Shown: positions 18,083 through 27,478 of the stretch, in pieces | How the letters are laid out: each line of letters opens with the position of its first letter | How positions within the stretch are numbered: position 1 is the stretch's first letter | Assembly: GCA_022841665.1 (NCBI GenBank) | Contig: JALHRB010000003.1 | Location: 124,001 to 188,000 of the forward strand | DNA: 64,000 bases | Source: Pseudolabrys sp. | Lineage (GTDB): Bacteria > Pseudomonadota > Alphaproteobacteria > Rhizobiales > Xanthobacteraceae | Direction of reading: 5' to 3' | The notes under the pieces: model-generated | Databases searched by the model: none | The model's input: the letters and a program-made list of their open reading frames with translations, nothing else | Told to the model about the DNA's origin: nothing | Made by a program: the position numbers and the translations under genes

Positions 18083-18622
18083 TCAGCGCGGCGCCAGCAG
18101 CATCACCATCTGGCGGCCTTCGAATCTCGGCTCGGATTCGACCTTCGACATCGTCGCGGTGTCTTCTTTCACGCGCTGGAGCAACTTGTAGCCAAGCTCC
18201 TGGTGCGCCATCTCGCGGCCGCGGAAGCGCAACGTAATCTTGACCTTGTCGCCCTCCTCGAAGAAACGCTTCATCGAGCGCATCTTCACGTCGTAGTCGT
18301 GATCGTCGATCATCGGGCGGAGCTTGATCTCCTTGATCTCGACGACTTTCTGTTTTTTGCGGGCTTCGGCCGCCTTCTTCTGCGCCTGGAATTTGTACTT
18401 GCCGTAATCCAGGATCTTGCAGACGGGCGGGGTGGAGTTCGGGGCGATCTCGACGAGATCCAGCCCGGCGCTCTGCGCCATATCCAGCGCGGCTTGGATC
18501 GGGGTGGGGCCATGGTTGTGGCCGGTGGCATCGATCAGCTGTACCTCGCGGACGCGGATCTCCTCGTTTATGCGCGGGCCGTCTTTCTGGGCGGGCAGCG
18601 CGGACTTCATCGGACGACGAAT
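18083..18622 (-). CDS. infC: Translation initiation factor IF-3, ATT start codon
   Basis: IF-3 keeps ribosomal subunits apart and checks start codons. The protein of 179 residues begins [22 protein letters not shown] and contains the N-domain [20 protein letters not shown] and the C-domain [17 protein letters not shown] place the start at ATT (18622-18620), preceded by AGAGGAG with an 8-base gap. The rare ATT start is known for infC and allows IF-3 to repress its own translation. The next in-frame ATG, four codons later, lacks a ribosome binding site. Confidence 0.96.
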   Translation of the reverse strand: MRRPMKSALPAQKDGPRINEEIRVREVQLIDATGHNHGPTPIQAALDMAQSAGLDLVEIAPNSTPPVCKILDYGKYKFQAQKKAAEARKKQKVVEIKEIKLRPMIDDHDYDVKMRSMKRFFEEGDKVKITLRFRGREMAHQELGYKLLQRVKEDTATMSKVESEPRFEGRQMVMLLAPR

Positions 18623-18775
18623 GGTTCTTGCTCCTCTGCTGTTGCAACGACCGCCGGGGCGCTCGCGCGGCCCTGCGGTGGGTGAGAGATTGGTACAAAC
18701 GGCGAATAAGTCAACGCGGTTCCGGGCCTCGGTTACGGGAAACCCCGCAAAACGCGTCAAATTATTCAAATCGTT

Positions 18776-20050
18776 CTAGTTTTGCCGCGCTGCGCGCGGC
18801 GCCCGGCCGGTCACCTCGGCGTAGAGGCGCAACGTCTGCTCGGCGACGGTGGCATTGTCGAAATGACCGAGCACCCAGTCGCGGCCGCGTGCGCCCATGG
18901 CGTTGCGCGTGGGTTCCGGGATGGAGAACAGCCGCAGCAACGCCGCCGCCAGCGCCGCGTCTTCGCCTGCATGAAAGCGCAGGCCGGCGACCCGCCCCTC
19001 CGGCACCGACGGTGCGGTAAGGACGACGTCGGGACCGGCGGCCAGCTCGGACACGACGACCGGCCGCGCCATCGCCTGCGCCTCGAGAATCGCGCGCTGC
19101 ACGCCCTCCGGCTGGATGGCCGCCGATACCACCACCGCGGCGGCCGTGTAGGCGGCCGGCATGTCGGAGACGGGCGCCGCCATGCGCACCACGTCCATGG
19201 TGGATGTCGACAGCGCCAGGTCCCACAATTCGCCGGTGTAATGCGTGCGGCCGCGGTCCTCGCCGACGAAGACGCAGAGAAAATCCTTCAGCCCCAATTC
19301 CTTCAGCCGCTTGGCCGCATTGACCACGATGTGATGGCCCTTGCGGCGCAGGATGCGGCCGACGATGAGGATCACCTTGGTGTCGCGCCGCACGCCCCAG
19401 GCGCGGCGCATCGCCTCGACGCGCTCGTCCGACACGCGCGACGGATTGAAGCGCGCGAGATCGATGCTGCACGGCACGACGGCGATCTTGTCCCACGGCG
19501 TGCCGTAGCGGTCGTTGACCAGCTGAGCCAGCTGTTCGCTCACTGCCACGACGCGGTCGCCCCGCGCCATCACGCTGTTGTACAGCCGCTTCAAGACGTT
19601 CTGCTCGCGGAAGCCCTTGTACCAGCTGGTGACGAAGGGAAGCCCGGCGAACCGCGCGGCGGCGAAGGCGCTCCAGGCGCCGGCGCGGCCGAGCGCGTGA
19701 ATGACGTTGCATTGGCGTTCGCGCGCGATGCGCCGCAGGATCACGGCGTTGCGCAGGAGCACGATTGGGTTGTTGCTGGAGACGTCGAGCGGCACGAAGT
19801 CGCCGCCGGAGGCGGTGACGTCCGCTGCCAGGCGGCCGGCGCGCGAGACGACGGTGGCGCGATGGCCGGCGCCATGCAGGATGCGCGTCAATTCGACTGC
19901 GCCGGCATCGGCCGCGCCGCCGTCGAGACTCGGCGCGACGATCAGGACGCGGATGGCGTCGGCCCCATCGCGCCGCCGCGCCGAGATCGCGTTATAGGAT
20001 GGAGCCGCCCTCGGGTCGTCCGGCATACCTGAAACGGGCAAACTCGACAT
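18776..20050 (-). CDS. GT4-family glycosyltransferase
   Basis: This glycosyltransferase of about 424 residues has the GT-B fold. The N-domain has RVLIVAPSLDGGAADAGAVE, the C-domain strand is ILIVGRILRRKGHHIVVNA, and the donor-binding region is EGVQRAILEAQAMARPVV, in place of the usual EGFGxxxxEAMA. A family GT4 enzyme would transfer a sugar from a nucleotide donor to a lipid or polysaccharide precursor. The acceptor is unknown. It is clearly related to the adjacent upstream gene, with 90 bp between them, suggesting tandem duplication and an operon. Confidence 0.87.
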   Translation of the reverse strand: MSSLPVSGMPDDPRAAPSYNAISARRRDGADAIRVLIVAPSLDGGAADAGAVELTRILHGAGHRATVVSRAGRLAADVTASGGDFVPLDVSSNNPIVLLRNAVILRRIARERQCNVIHALGRAGAWSAFAAARFAGLPFVTSWYKGFREQNVLKRLYNSVMARGDRVVAVSEQLAQLVNDRYGTPWDKIAVVPCSIDLARFNPSRVSDERVEAMRRAWGVRRDTKVILIVGRILRRKGHHIVVNAAKRLKELGLKDFLCVFVGEDRGRTHYTGELWDLALSTSTMDVVRMAAPVSDMPAAYTAAAVVVSAAIQPEGVQRAILEAQAMARPVVVSELAAGPDVVLTAPSVPEGRVAGLRFHAGEDAALAAALLRLFSIPEPTRNAMGARGRDWVLGHFDNATVAEQTLRLYAEVTGRAPRAARQN

Positions 20051-20140
20051 GACGTTACGGCCTTGAACGGGCGGCGCGGGCTTTCAGGTTCGAAGCGCGG
20101 CGCGCTCAACCGCGCTGCCGGCGTCGCTGTGCGAGGCGCG

Positions 20141-21418
20141 TCAACGGTCGCGCGCCAGGAGCGACGTATAGACCCCGCGGATGGCTTCGGCAACGCTGGC
20201 CGGCGAAAAGGCGAATTCGGCGAACTGGCGCGCGCGCGCGCCCAGCGCCTCATAGGCGGTGCGGTTCAGCGCCAGCGCGGCGTTAACCGCCGCGGCGAGC
20301 TCGCCGACATTGCCCGGCCGCGCCAGCCAGCCGGTGCGCAGTTCCTCGCGCATGCGCGGCGGCGCCAGCATGTTTTCCGGCAGCATGCCGACCGTGGTGG
20401 TGACCACGGGGCGTCCCACGGCTTGCGCTTCCGCCACCGCGCGGCCCGACAAAGGCGGCTGCAAGGCCGGCACCACGACGACGTCGGCGGCGGCGATCGC
20501 CGCCGGCATGTCGGGGCAATGGCCGATGAAACGGCATAGCGTGTCGATGCCGTGCAGGCGGGCGCGGCGGCGCAAGGCACGCGCATAGCGCGGATGCGTG
20601 CGATCGTCGCCGGCGAACACGAAGGCGATGTTGCGGCTGCCGCCGGCGAGGATGAGCCGCGCGGCATCGACCATGCTCATCTGCCCATTCCAGGGCGCGG
20701 CGCGTCCGGCGACGAGCACGATGCGGATGTGCGGGAGAATGCCCCAGACGCGGCGCATCTGCGCGATGCGGTCGGAGCTGATCGCGGCGGGATTGAAGCT
20801 CGCGGTGTCGACCGCGCGCGGGATCACGGTGATGCGGTCGGCGGCAATGCGATAGCGGTCGATCATCGCGCGCGAGACGTAACTCGACGGCGCGATCACG
20901 CGGTCGCCGCGCGCCAGCGCGCCGCGGAACAGCGTGCCCGGCCAGGTGTCGGCGGCGAGCCGGTCGGGAAACGAGGTGACCAGGAACACCGGCTGCTTCT
21001 TGGTCGCTTTCAGCGCGCTCCAGGCGGCGCCCGCGCTCTGCGCGTGGATGATGTCGATGCGCTCGCCGGCGATCAGCTCGGCCAATGTGTGCGCGTTGCG
21101 GCCGATGCGCAGCGGGCTGTCGTTCGCCATCGGCAGCCATTCGCCGCCGATGGCGCGCAATTCGCCGACCAGCGGCCCGCCGTCGCCGGCGATGATCGCG
21201 CGCGCCCCCGCTTGTAGCAACGTGAGCGCGATGTCGACCGCGGCATGGCCGGCGGGATCCTCGCGCAGCGCCGGCACGATTTGCAGGATGGTGGCGCCGG
21301 CGAGCGAGCGCGGGCGGCCGTCGATGGACGTCACGGCCCCCTTGCGCTGAGGCCCGCCTTGCGGCGACAAGGACCGGTCGTCGCTAACAAGTCTCGCCAA
21401 TCTGCCAGCAGCGCCCAT
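20141..21418 (-). CDS. GT4-family glycosyltransferase, second of a tandem pair
   Basis: This is a glycosyltransferase of about 425 residues. The N-domain begins ATILQIVPALREDPAGHAAV, the C-domain strand is IVLVAGRAAPWNGQMSMVDA and the donor site is LSGRAVAEAQAVGRPVV. Blocks such as MRRVWGI match MRRAWGV in the neighbour. The start at MGAAGRLARLV (21418) is my choice; the frame remains open to 21565. That ATG overlaps the ATG of the divergent hydrolase gene on the other strand. Role inferred: envelope polysaccharide or lipid glycosylation. Confidence 0.85.
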   Translation of the reverse strand: MGAAGRLARLVSDDRSLSPQGGPQRKGAVTSIDGRPRSLAGATILQIVPALREDPAGHAAVDIALTLLQAGARAIIAGDGGPLVGELRAIGGEWLPMANDSPLRIGRNAHTLAELIAGERIDIIHAQSAGAAWSALKATKKQPVFLVTSFPDRLAADTWPGTLFRGALARGDRVIAPSSYVSRAMIDRYRIAADRITVIPRAVDTASFNPAAISSDRIAQMRRVWGILPHIRIVLVAGRAAPWNGQMSMVDAARLILAGGSRNIAFVFAGDDRTHPRYARALRRRARLHGIDTLCRFIGHCPDMPAAIAAADVVVVPALQPPLSGRAVAEAQAVGRPVVTTTVGMLPENMLAPPRMREELRTGWLARPGNVGELAAAVNAALALNRTAYEALGARARQFAEFAFSPASVAEAIRGVYTSLLARDR

Positions 21419-22211
21419 GAGCGAATCCCGCCTGACGTCCCTGACCGTCGAATCACCTCCGCCTTCCCGGACCATCGCCGTGCGCGTGCGCGAGGGCAAG
21501 AGCGAAGCGGGCGCCCCCGGCCTGTTCTGGCTGGGCGGGTTCAAGTCGGACATGACGGGCACCAAGGCGGCGGCTCTGGATGTCTGGGCGGAGCAGCAAG
21601 GCCGCGCGTACGTGCGTTTCGACTATTCCGGCCATGGCGAATCGGGCGGCGACTTTACCGACGGCACCATCGGAAGCTGGCTGGCCGACAGCCTCGCCGT
21701 CTACACCGCGTTCTGCAAAGGCCCGCAAGTGCTGGTCGGTTCCTCCATGGGCGGCTGGCTGGCGCTGCTGCTGGCGCGCGCGCTGCGCAAGCGCAAGGAC
21801 GCCGCGCCGCAAAATACGTCACTGGCCGGCATGGTGCTGATCGCGCCCGCGGTCGACTTCACCGAGGAGTTGATGTGGAAAGCGTTCCCCGACGCCATCA
21901 AGCGCGAGATCGAGCAAAACGGCTTCTGGCTGCGGCCGTCGGAATATTCGGAAAGCCCGTACCCGATCACGCGCAAGCTGATCGAGGAGGGCCGCGATCA
22001 TCTCATGCTCGGCGGGCTGATCGAGACCGGCTGTCCGGTGCACATTCTGCAAGGCGTGCAGGACCCGGACGTGCCCTGGCGGCACGCGCAGGAACTGGTG
22101 TCGCGCTTCTCGCGCGACGACGTGGTGCTGACGCTGATCAAGGACGGCGACCACCGGCTGTCGCGGCCGGAGGACATCGAGCGGCTCCTGGCGGCGGTGG
22201 CGGAGTTTTGA
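21417..22211 (+). CDS. Alpha/beta hydrolase
   Basis: This protein of 264 residues has the alpha/beta-hydrolase fold. The oxyanion region is FWLGGFKSDM, strand beta-4 is AYVRFDYSGHGESGG, the nucleophile elbow is VGSSMGGW (Ser110), an acid lies in GVQDPDVPW and the His in KDGDHRLS. This layout is close to the palmitoyl-thioesterase-like ABHD10 group, so a thioesterase or esterase is likely. There is no signal peptide. It ends before a family A repeat and converges on queG. Confidence 0.88.
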   Translation: MSESRLTSLTVESPPPSRTIAVRVREGKSEAGAPGLFWLGGFKSDMTGTKAAALDVWAEQQGRAYVRFDYSGHGESGGDFTDGTIGSWLADSLAVYTAFCKGPQVLVGSSMGGWLALLLARALRKRKDAAPQNTSLAGMVLIAPAVDFTEELMWKAFPDAIKREIEQNGFWLRPSEYSESPYPITRKLIEEGRDHLMLGGLIETGCPVHILQGVQDPDVPWRHAQELVSRFSRDDVVLTLIKDGDHRLSRPEDIERLLAAVAEF

Positions 22212-22219
22212 TTTTCCGC

Positions 22220-22318
22220 CGTCATGCCCGCGAAAGCGGGCATCCAGTACTCACCGCGTCCTCGTATCGTTACATAGACAGGGGCTACTGGATCACCCGC
22301 CTTCGCGGGTGATGACGT
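22220..22318. repeat. Composite palindromic repeat, family A
   Basis: The element fills the gap between convergent genes. It starts GTCATGCCCGCGAAAGCGGG with CATCCAGTACTC, has a centre of about 30 bp including CGTTACATAGACA, and then runs GGGGCTACTGGATCACCCGC with TTCGCGGGTGATGACG. Both halves are hairpins and the two are inverted relative to each other. Confidence 0.85.
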
Positions 22319-23559
22319 CATGAGAGCGCCGCCCGCCACTCTTCGTTGACCGACGCATCGTTGTCGCTCCGCGACACTGCGCGGAGTTGTTCACGCGAGA
22401 GCAAACGCGACAAGGCCCACACCGCCGCGCCGCGCACCAGCGGCGAGGCGTCGTCCAACAAACGCTCGGCCTCACCCGCGAGCGAGGCGTCGCCCGAATT
22501 GCCGATGGCGATGAGCACATTGCGAACGAAACGGTCGCGCCCGGTGCGCTTGACCGGGCTCTTGCTGAACAACGCGCGGAATTGCGTATCGTCGAGGCGC
22601 GCCATCTCGGCGAGCTTGGGCGCGCGCAAGGCCTCGCGAGCGGCGAGCTTGGCCTCGCGTCCGGCTTGCGCGAACTTGTTCCACGGGCACACGGCGAGGC
22701 AGTCGTCGCAGCCGTAGATGCGGTTGCCCATCGGCGCGCGCAGGTCGCGCGGGATCGGGCCCTTGTGCTCGATGGTCAGATACGAAATGCAGCGCCGCGC
22801 ATCGAGCCTGAACGGCGCGGGGAATGCCGCGGTCGGGCAGACGTCGAGGCAGGCGCGGCAGGTGCCGCAGGATTCCGCCGCCGCTTCGTCGGCCGGCAGG
22901 TCGAGCGTGGTGAAAATCGCGCCAAGGAAGAGCCAGGATCCGTATTGGCGAGAAACTAAATTCGTGTGCTTGCCTTGCCAGCCGAGGCCCGCGCTGGCCG
23001 CAAGCGGCTTCTCCATCACCGCCGCGGTGTCGACGAACACCTTCACGTCGCCGCCCGCATTCGCCACCAGCCAGCGCGCGACCTCCTTCAGCCGCTTCTT
23101 GATCAGGTCGTGATAGTCATCGCCTTGCGCGTAGACCGAAATCGCCGCGCGGTCGCGCCGGTTCAGGATTGCGAGCGGGTCGCCGTCCGGCCCGTAGTTC
23201 ACGCCGAGCATGATCACCGAGCGCACGTCCGCCCACAGCGCGGCCGGCGCGCCGCGGCGCGCGGCTGTCTCGGCCAGCCAGTCCATGTCGCCATGCGCGC
23301 CTTCGGCGATGAAGCGCTCGAGCCGCGCTTTGGCTTCCGGCACCGCGTCGGGCCGCGTGACGCCGCAGGCGTCGAAGCCGCGCAGGCGCGCCTTTTCGGC
23401 GAGCGCCGCTTTGATCTTCTCGGGATCGTTTAAAAATCCAGGTCCGCGTAGGTTTTCGCCGCCGGCACGCCGGCGACCGTCTCCGCCAGCAGCGGACGGA
23501 ACGAGGGCCGCGACTTCACCCGCGCGTACCAGTGTTTGGCTGCCTCGTCTGCGTTCCAC
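22318..23559 (-). CDS. queG: Epoxyqueuosine reductase
   Basis: QueG reduces epoxyqueuosine to queuosine in tRNA, using cobalamin and two 4Fe-4S clusters. Cluster ligands are visible as [13 protein letters not shown] and [12 protein letters not shown], and a HEAT-like tail ([20 protein letters not shown]) ends the protein. Conserved sequence begins near [18 protein letters not shown]. No ATG, GTG or TTG lies in frame between the end of the upstream gene and that segment. The only standard start is the GTG at 23559, 130 bp inside the neighbour, giving 413 residues instead of about 370. The true start is unresolved. Confidence 0.93.
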   Translation of the reverse strand: MERRRGSQTLVRAGEVAALVPSAAGGDGRRRAGGENLRGPGFLNDPEKIKAALAEKARLRGFDACGVTRPDAVPEAKARLERFIAEGAHGDMDWLAETAARRGAPAALWADVRSVIMLGVNYGPDGDPLAILNRRDRAAISVYAQGDDYHDLIKKRLKEVARWLVANAGGDVKVFVDTAAVMEKPLAASAGLGWQGKHTNLVSRQYGSWLFLGAIFTTLDLPADEAAAESCGTCRACLDVCPTAAFPAPFRLDARRCISYLTIEHKGPIPRDLRAPMGNRIYGCDDCLAVCPWNKFAQAGREAKLAAREALRAPKLAEMARLDDTQFRALFSKSPVKRTGRDRFVRNVLIAIGNSGDASLAGEAERLLDDASPLVRGAAVWALSRLLSREQLRAVSRSDNDASVNEEWRAALS

Positions 23560-24119
23560 GGCACTTCGCCCAGATAATCGGCCGACGACAGATGCGCCGC
23601 CGCCGCGAGATCCGCGAGCGACAGCCGGTCGCCGGCGAGCCAGTCGCGCGTTTGCACCAGCCAGCCGATATAGGCCAGATGATAGCGGATATTGTGGCGG
23701 GCCGCGCGCAGCGCCTCGGTGTCGGGCGGGCCGCCGCCCTGTTCCCTGGTCATATGGCGCTTGAACACGCGTTCGGTCACCAGGGGGCCGCTCACTTCCT
23801 CGTGGAATTTGTCGTTGAACCAGGCCGCCAGCCGGCGCACCTCGACGCGTTCGCTCGGCTTGTCCGGCAGCAGATGCTCGGCGCCGCGCCCGGCGTGAAT
23901 TTCCTCGATGTATTCCGCGATGATGGCCGCGCCCGGCACCGGCGGCTGGCCGTCCGCCACCAGCACAGGAATCTGGCCGGCCGGATTGAGCAGCAGGAAT
24001 TCCTCCCGCCGTTCCCAGAAGCGCTCCTCCAGCAGCCGCACCTCGATGCCGTATTCGTTGAGGATCAGCCGCACGTAGCGCGACAGCGGGCAGAGCGGTT
24101 GTTGGAACAGCGTGAGCAT
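23430..24119 (-). CDS. fzlA: Glutathione S-transferase-fold protein, FzlA-like
   Basis: This 229-residue protein has an N-terminal thioredoxin-like domain ([20 protein letters not shown]) and a C-terminal helical GST domain (from about residue 85). The segment [20 protein letters not shown] with its Trp and the acidic C-terminal tail YADLDF fit FzlA, the alphaproteobacterial FtsZ-binding GST homologue that helps drive constriction. That assignment is from memory of the family and remains tentative; an ordinary GST is the alternative. Its 3' end overlaps the queG frame. Confidence 0.7.
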   Translation of the reverse strand: MLTLFQQPLCPLSRYVRLILNEYGIEVRLLEERFWERREEFLLLNPAGQIPVLVADGQPPVPGAAIIAEYIEEIHAGRGAEHLLPDKPSERVEVRRLAAWFNDKFHEEVSGPLVTERVFKRHMTREQGGGPPDTEALRAARHNIRYHLAYIGWLVQTRDWLAGDRLSLADLAAAAHLSSADYLGEVPWNADEAAKHWYARVKSRPSFRPLLAETVAGVPAAKTYADLDF

Positions 24120-24304
24120 TATCGCCCGAGGAATGGAGCGGCGGGAATCAACGACCGCACTATAGGAAGCGGCAACGGCGGCGCAAATCGGGCGGAAAGC
24201 GATGCCTTTTTAAGTTGCCTGTGCGCAGCCTTTGCGCCACAAGCGCTCACCTTGCGCGAATCGCGCGCTGTTTGCAGCGCGTACCGTCTCCGGAGCCTAT
24301 CCGC

Positions 24305-25156
24305 ATGAGTTTCGACGCTCTCAAGGCGGCTATCCTCGGCGCTATCGGTCCGCACATCGATCTGGTCAAGGCGGCGGTGCTCGGCCTGGTCGAGGGCCTG
24401 ACCGAATATCTGCCGGTCTCGTCCACCGGCCACCTGCTGCTGATGCAGCACGTGCTCGGCTGGGGCGACAACGATTTCGGCAAGTCCTTCGCGGTGCTGA
24501 TCCAGCTCGGCGCCATCCTGGCGCTGCTGACGATCTATTTCGGCCGCCTGTGGGGGCTGGCGACCTCGATGTTCACGCAATGGGCGGCGGCGCGCTTCGT
24601 CATCGGCGTGCTGCTCGCCTTCCTGCCGGCGGCGATGGTCGGCGCGATCGCCTATGGCTTCATCAAGTCGGCGCTGTTCGACCTGCGCGTGGTCTGCATC
24701 TCGCTCATCATCGGCGGTTTCGTGCTGCTGTGGGTCGACCGGCTGAGCCTGAAGGCGCGTTATCATGACGCCACCGATTTTCCGCTGCCGATGTATCTCG
24801 GCATCGGCGTGGTGCAATGCATCTCGATAATCCCGGGCGTGTCGCGCGCCGGCGCGACTATCGTCGGCGCGATGCTGTTCGGCGCCGACCGCCGCTCGGC
24901 CGCGGAATTCTCGTTCTGGCTGGCGATGCCGACCATGGTCGGCGCCTTTGCCTACGAGCTCTATAAAAGCCGCGGCAGCGTGGCGCTCGACGGCAATGCC
25001 ACCGTGATCGCCGTCGGCTTCGCGTTCTCGTTCATCTTCGGCTGGATCGTGGTGAAGACGTTCCTGCGCTACGTGCAGCGTCACTCCTTCGCGGTCTTCG
25101 CCTGGTGGCGAATCCTGCTCGGCAGCTTCGGCATCTACGCGTTGTATTTTATGTGA
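24305..25156 (+). CDS. uppP: Undecaprenyl-diphosphatase
   Basis: UppP (BacA) dephosphorylates undecaprenyl diphosphate to recycle the lipid carrier for peptidoglycan and other envelope polymers. The 283-residue polytopic membrane protein has both signature segments, GLVEGLTEYLPVSSTGHLLL (about 22-41) and IIPGVSRAGATIVGAM (about 176-191). I start at MSFDALKAAI; the upstream frame from 24215 is not conserved-looking. It is divergent from the FzlA-like gene. Confidence 0.97.
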   Translation: MSFDALKAAILGAIGPHIDLVKAAVLGLVEGLTEYLPVSSTGHLLLMQHVLGWGDNDFGKSFAVLIQLGAILALLTIYFGRLWGLATSMFTQWAAARFVIGVLLAFLPAAMVGAIAYGFIKSALFDLRVVCISLIIGGFVLLWVDRLSLKARYHDATDFPLPMYLGIGVVQCISIIPGVSRAGATIVGAMLFGADRRSAAEFSFWLAMPTMVGAFAYELYKSRGSVALDGNATVIAVGFAFSFIFGWIVVKTFLRYVQRHSFAVFAWWRILLGSFGIYALYFM

Positions 25157-25158
25157 GC

Positions 25159-25251
25159 CTTGTCCCGGGCGCAGCGCAGCACGCGCGCAGATAAGTTTAC
25201 TCAATCTGCGCAAGCTTGATTGCGCGTGGTGCGCTGCAGACCCGGGATCGT
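25159..25251. repeat. Palindromic repeat, family B
   Basis: The left end is TGTCCCGGGCGCAGCGCAGC and the right end GCGCTGCAGACCCGGGATC, with inner complementary stretches GCGCGCAGAT/ATCTGCGC around a TTTACTCA loop. Family B members with the same CCCGGG and GCAGCGC blocks lie at 36275, 45080 and 60418. Confidence 0.75.
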
Positions 25252-25274
25252 CATGAATTTTGGCGGTTGTTAAG

Positions 25275-25321
25275 GCCCCGGATCAGCAGCGCAGCATTTC
25301 ATGCTGCGCTGCATCCGGGGC
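25275..25321. repeat. Perfect hairpin related to family B
   Basis: A long hairpin made of GCCCCGGAT, AGCGCAGCAT and their complements around a TTTC loop lies just beyond the stop of the NDUFA9-like gene. It may also act as its terminator. Confidence 0.7.
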
Positions 25322-25329
25322 ACGTCGCT

Positions 25330-26304
25330 TTACGCCGTCGGCTGCGTGCGGAACTGGCCGGTCTTGCGGAAGCGCCAGAGATAGCTCGGCACGATCGCCT
25401 CGATCGGCTCGGGATCGATGCCGAGGCCTTCCAGCGTGCGGCGCTCGGCGATCGCTTTCTCCGCCACGACATTGTCCGTGCGCAAAAGCTCGACCTGGTC
25501 GGGCGTGAGCAGCGGCGTCGGCATGAACTGCAGAACGCGCGCCTGCATCTTGGCGACGAAGAACGGGATCGGCACCAGCAGGCGCTTGCGCTCGATGGTC
25601 GCGAGCACGTACTGCATCAGCTCCTTGAACGTGCGCACTTCCGGCCCGCCCAGTTCGTAGGTCGTGCCGCCGCGCGCATTGCCGTCGACCGCGTCCGCGA
25701 TCGCGCGTGCGACGTCGCCGACGAAGACCGGCTGGAAACGCGTCGTGCCGCCGCCGATCAGCGGCAGCGCCGGCGAGAGGCGCGCCAGCGCGGCGAAGCG
25801 GTTGAAGAAGTCGTCTTCCGGGCCGAACATGATCGACGGCCGCATGATGGTCGCCTGCGGCTGCGCGGCCAGCACCAGCCGTTCGGCGGCGGCTTTCGAG
25901 CGGGCGTATTGCGCGGTCGAATTTTCGTCGGCGCCGATGGCCGAGACGTGCACCACCCGTGCGCCATGCGCGTTGGCCGCCAGCGCCACCTGCTCGGCGC
26001 CGTAAGCGTGCACGGCATCGAAGCGCTGGCGCGAGCGCTCGAACAGGATGCCGACCAAATTGATCAGCACATGCGCGTCGCGCGCGGCGGCCTCGACCGA
26101 GGCGGCGTTGCGCAAGTTGGCCTGCACGGCATGGATCTGGCCGACGCGGCCGAGCGGCTGCAGGTGGCCGGCCAGCTCAGGCCGGCGCACCGCGACGCGG
26201 ATGCGGTAATGGCGCTTGGCAAGCGCGCGGACGACGTGGCGGCCGAGAAAGCCGGAGCCGCCATAGACGGTGACGAGGGTGTCGTAGGGGCTACGCGCGG
26301 TCAT
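25330..26304 (-). CDS. NAD(P)-binding protein of the complex I NDUFA9 family
   Basis: This extended short-chain dehydrogenase of about 324 residues has the nucleotide loop VYGGSGFLGRHVVRAL, then LINLVGILFE, HVSAIGADENS, and the YxxxK pair in QYARSKAAAE. IMRPSIMFGPEDDFF and YELGGPEVRTFKELM are typical of the NDUFA9-like group. In alphaproteobacteria the group is thought to relate to the complex I accessory subunit, although a role with complex I is not shown. I use MTARSPYDTL as the start; an ATG five codons upstream is possible. Confidence 0.88.
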   Translation of the reverse strand: MTARSPYDTLVTVYGGSGFLGRHVVRALAKRHYRIRVAVRRPELAGHLQPLGRVGQIHAVQANLRNAASVEAAARDAHVLINLVGILFERSRQRFDAVHAYGAEQVALAANAHGARVVHVSAIGADENSTAQYARSKAAAERLVLAAQPQATIMRPSIMFGPEDDFFNRFAALARLSPALPLIGGGTTRFQPVFVGDVARAIADAVDGNARGGTTYELGGPEVRTFKELMQYVLATIERKRLLVPIPFFVAKMQARVLQFMPTPLLTPDQVELLRTDNVVAEKAIAERRTLEGLGIDPEPIEAIVPSYLWRFRKTGQFRTQPTA

Positions 26305-26402
26305 GCCGCTCTCGCTCAATTAAGGCGCAAAGGTCTGTAAAGCCGGGCAATACAGGATCGCCCCCGGGCTGTACAGGGTCGAAAACTCTTGGATCGCTTC
26401 AA

Positions 26403-26431
26403 TTGACAAGCCGAAAGCGGCTCCGTACCTA
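26403..26431 (+). promoter_or_regulatory. Sigma-70 promoter of tRNA-Leu
   Basis: A perfect -35 box TTGACA (26403-26408) is followed after 17 bp by TACCTA (26426-26431). The tRNA begins 10 bp later, and the stretch between is C-rich, as in stable-RNA promoters under stringent control. Confidence 0.8.
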
Positions 26432-26441
26432 ATCCTCGCCT

Positions 26442-26526
<85 letters not shown>

Positions 26527-26705
26527 TCAGGCTCTTTCGCCGCGGTATTTCGACGGTTTCCAGCCGATCCGAGGCTTGGCCGCGCTTAACCGCGGCGGCA
26601 TTCCGCCCGCCGGCTGGCTTGCATCGGCGCACGTGCCTCAGTATCCATTTGGCCGATGGCAAATACGCATGAATCGGGGCCTTGGGGACCGCATCGGGTG
26701 ACCGG

Positions 26706-27323
26706 ATGACCATCCGCCTGCACCGCGGCGACCTGCCGGACCTTGCCGCCTATACGGGCGCGGTGGCGATCGATACCGAGACCATGGGTCTCGACCCCAA
26801 CCGCGACCGGCTCTGCGTGGTGCAGCTTTCGCCCGGCGACGGTTCCGCCGACGTGGTGCAGATCGCGCCCGGCCAGAAGCGGGCGCCGAACATCGAGCGC
26901 CTGCTCGCGGACAAGTCGAAGCTCAAGCTTTTCCATTTTGCGCGCTTCGATCTCGGCGTGCTGCAAAAGACCTTCGGCGTTATGGGTGAGCCGGTCTTTT
27001 GCACCAAGATCGCGTCGCGGCTGGCGCGCACTTACACCGACAAGCACGGGCTGAAGGATCTGGCGCGCGAGGTGCTCGGCGTCGATCTGTCCAAGCAGCA
27101 GCAGTTGTCCGACTGGGGCGCCGAGGAGCTCACCGACGCGCAGGTGGCCTATGCCGCGACGGACGTGCTGCATCTGCATGCGCTGAAAGACCGGCTCGAC
27201 GCGATGCTCGCCCGCGAAGGCCGCACAGCACTGGCGTCGGCCTGCTTCGGCTTCCTGCCGGACCGGGTGCGGCTCGATCTGGCGGGCTGGTCCGAGGCGG
27301 ACATCTTCTCGCACTCGGCGTGA
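26706..27323 (+). CDS. RNase D-like 3'-5' exonuclease
   Basis: This single-domain DEDDy exonuclease has 205 residues. Exo I is AIDTETMGLD (D23, E25), Exo II is HFARFDLGVL, and Exo III is YAATDVLHLHAL with the catalytic Tyr and Asp. It lacks the HRDC domains of E. coli RNase D, as in the short alphaproteobacterial form. It probably trims structured RNA 3' ends. The tRNA-Leu gene lies just upstream in the same direction and the lptC gene follows after 155 bp. Confidence 0.9.
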   Translation: MTIRLHRGDLPDLAAYTGAVAIDTETMGLDPNRDRLCVVQLSPGDGSADVVQIAPGQKRAPNIERLLADKSKLKLFHFARFDLGVLQKTFGVMGEPVFCTKIASRLARTYTDKHGLKDLAREVLGVDLSKQQQLSDWGAEELTDAQVAYAATDVLHLHALKDRLDAMLAREGRTALASACFGFLPDRVRLDLAGWSEADIFSHSA

Positions 27324-27478
27324 GCGTGACGGGAACCGGCGGCTGCCGCCGCGGGGCCACATTCGAAGTCCAGGTTGCACGGTCGGGGGATTAGAATGAA
27401 TTCCGACAGAGCCCGCGCGGCACAGTGGCCGTCAGTGGTTATCCGACTGGACCAGCAGGAACCGATACCGGCCGTGGC

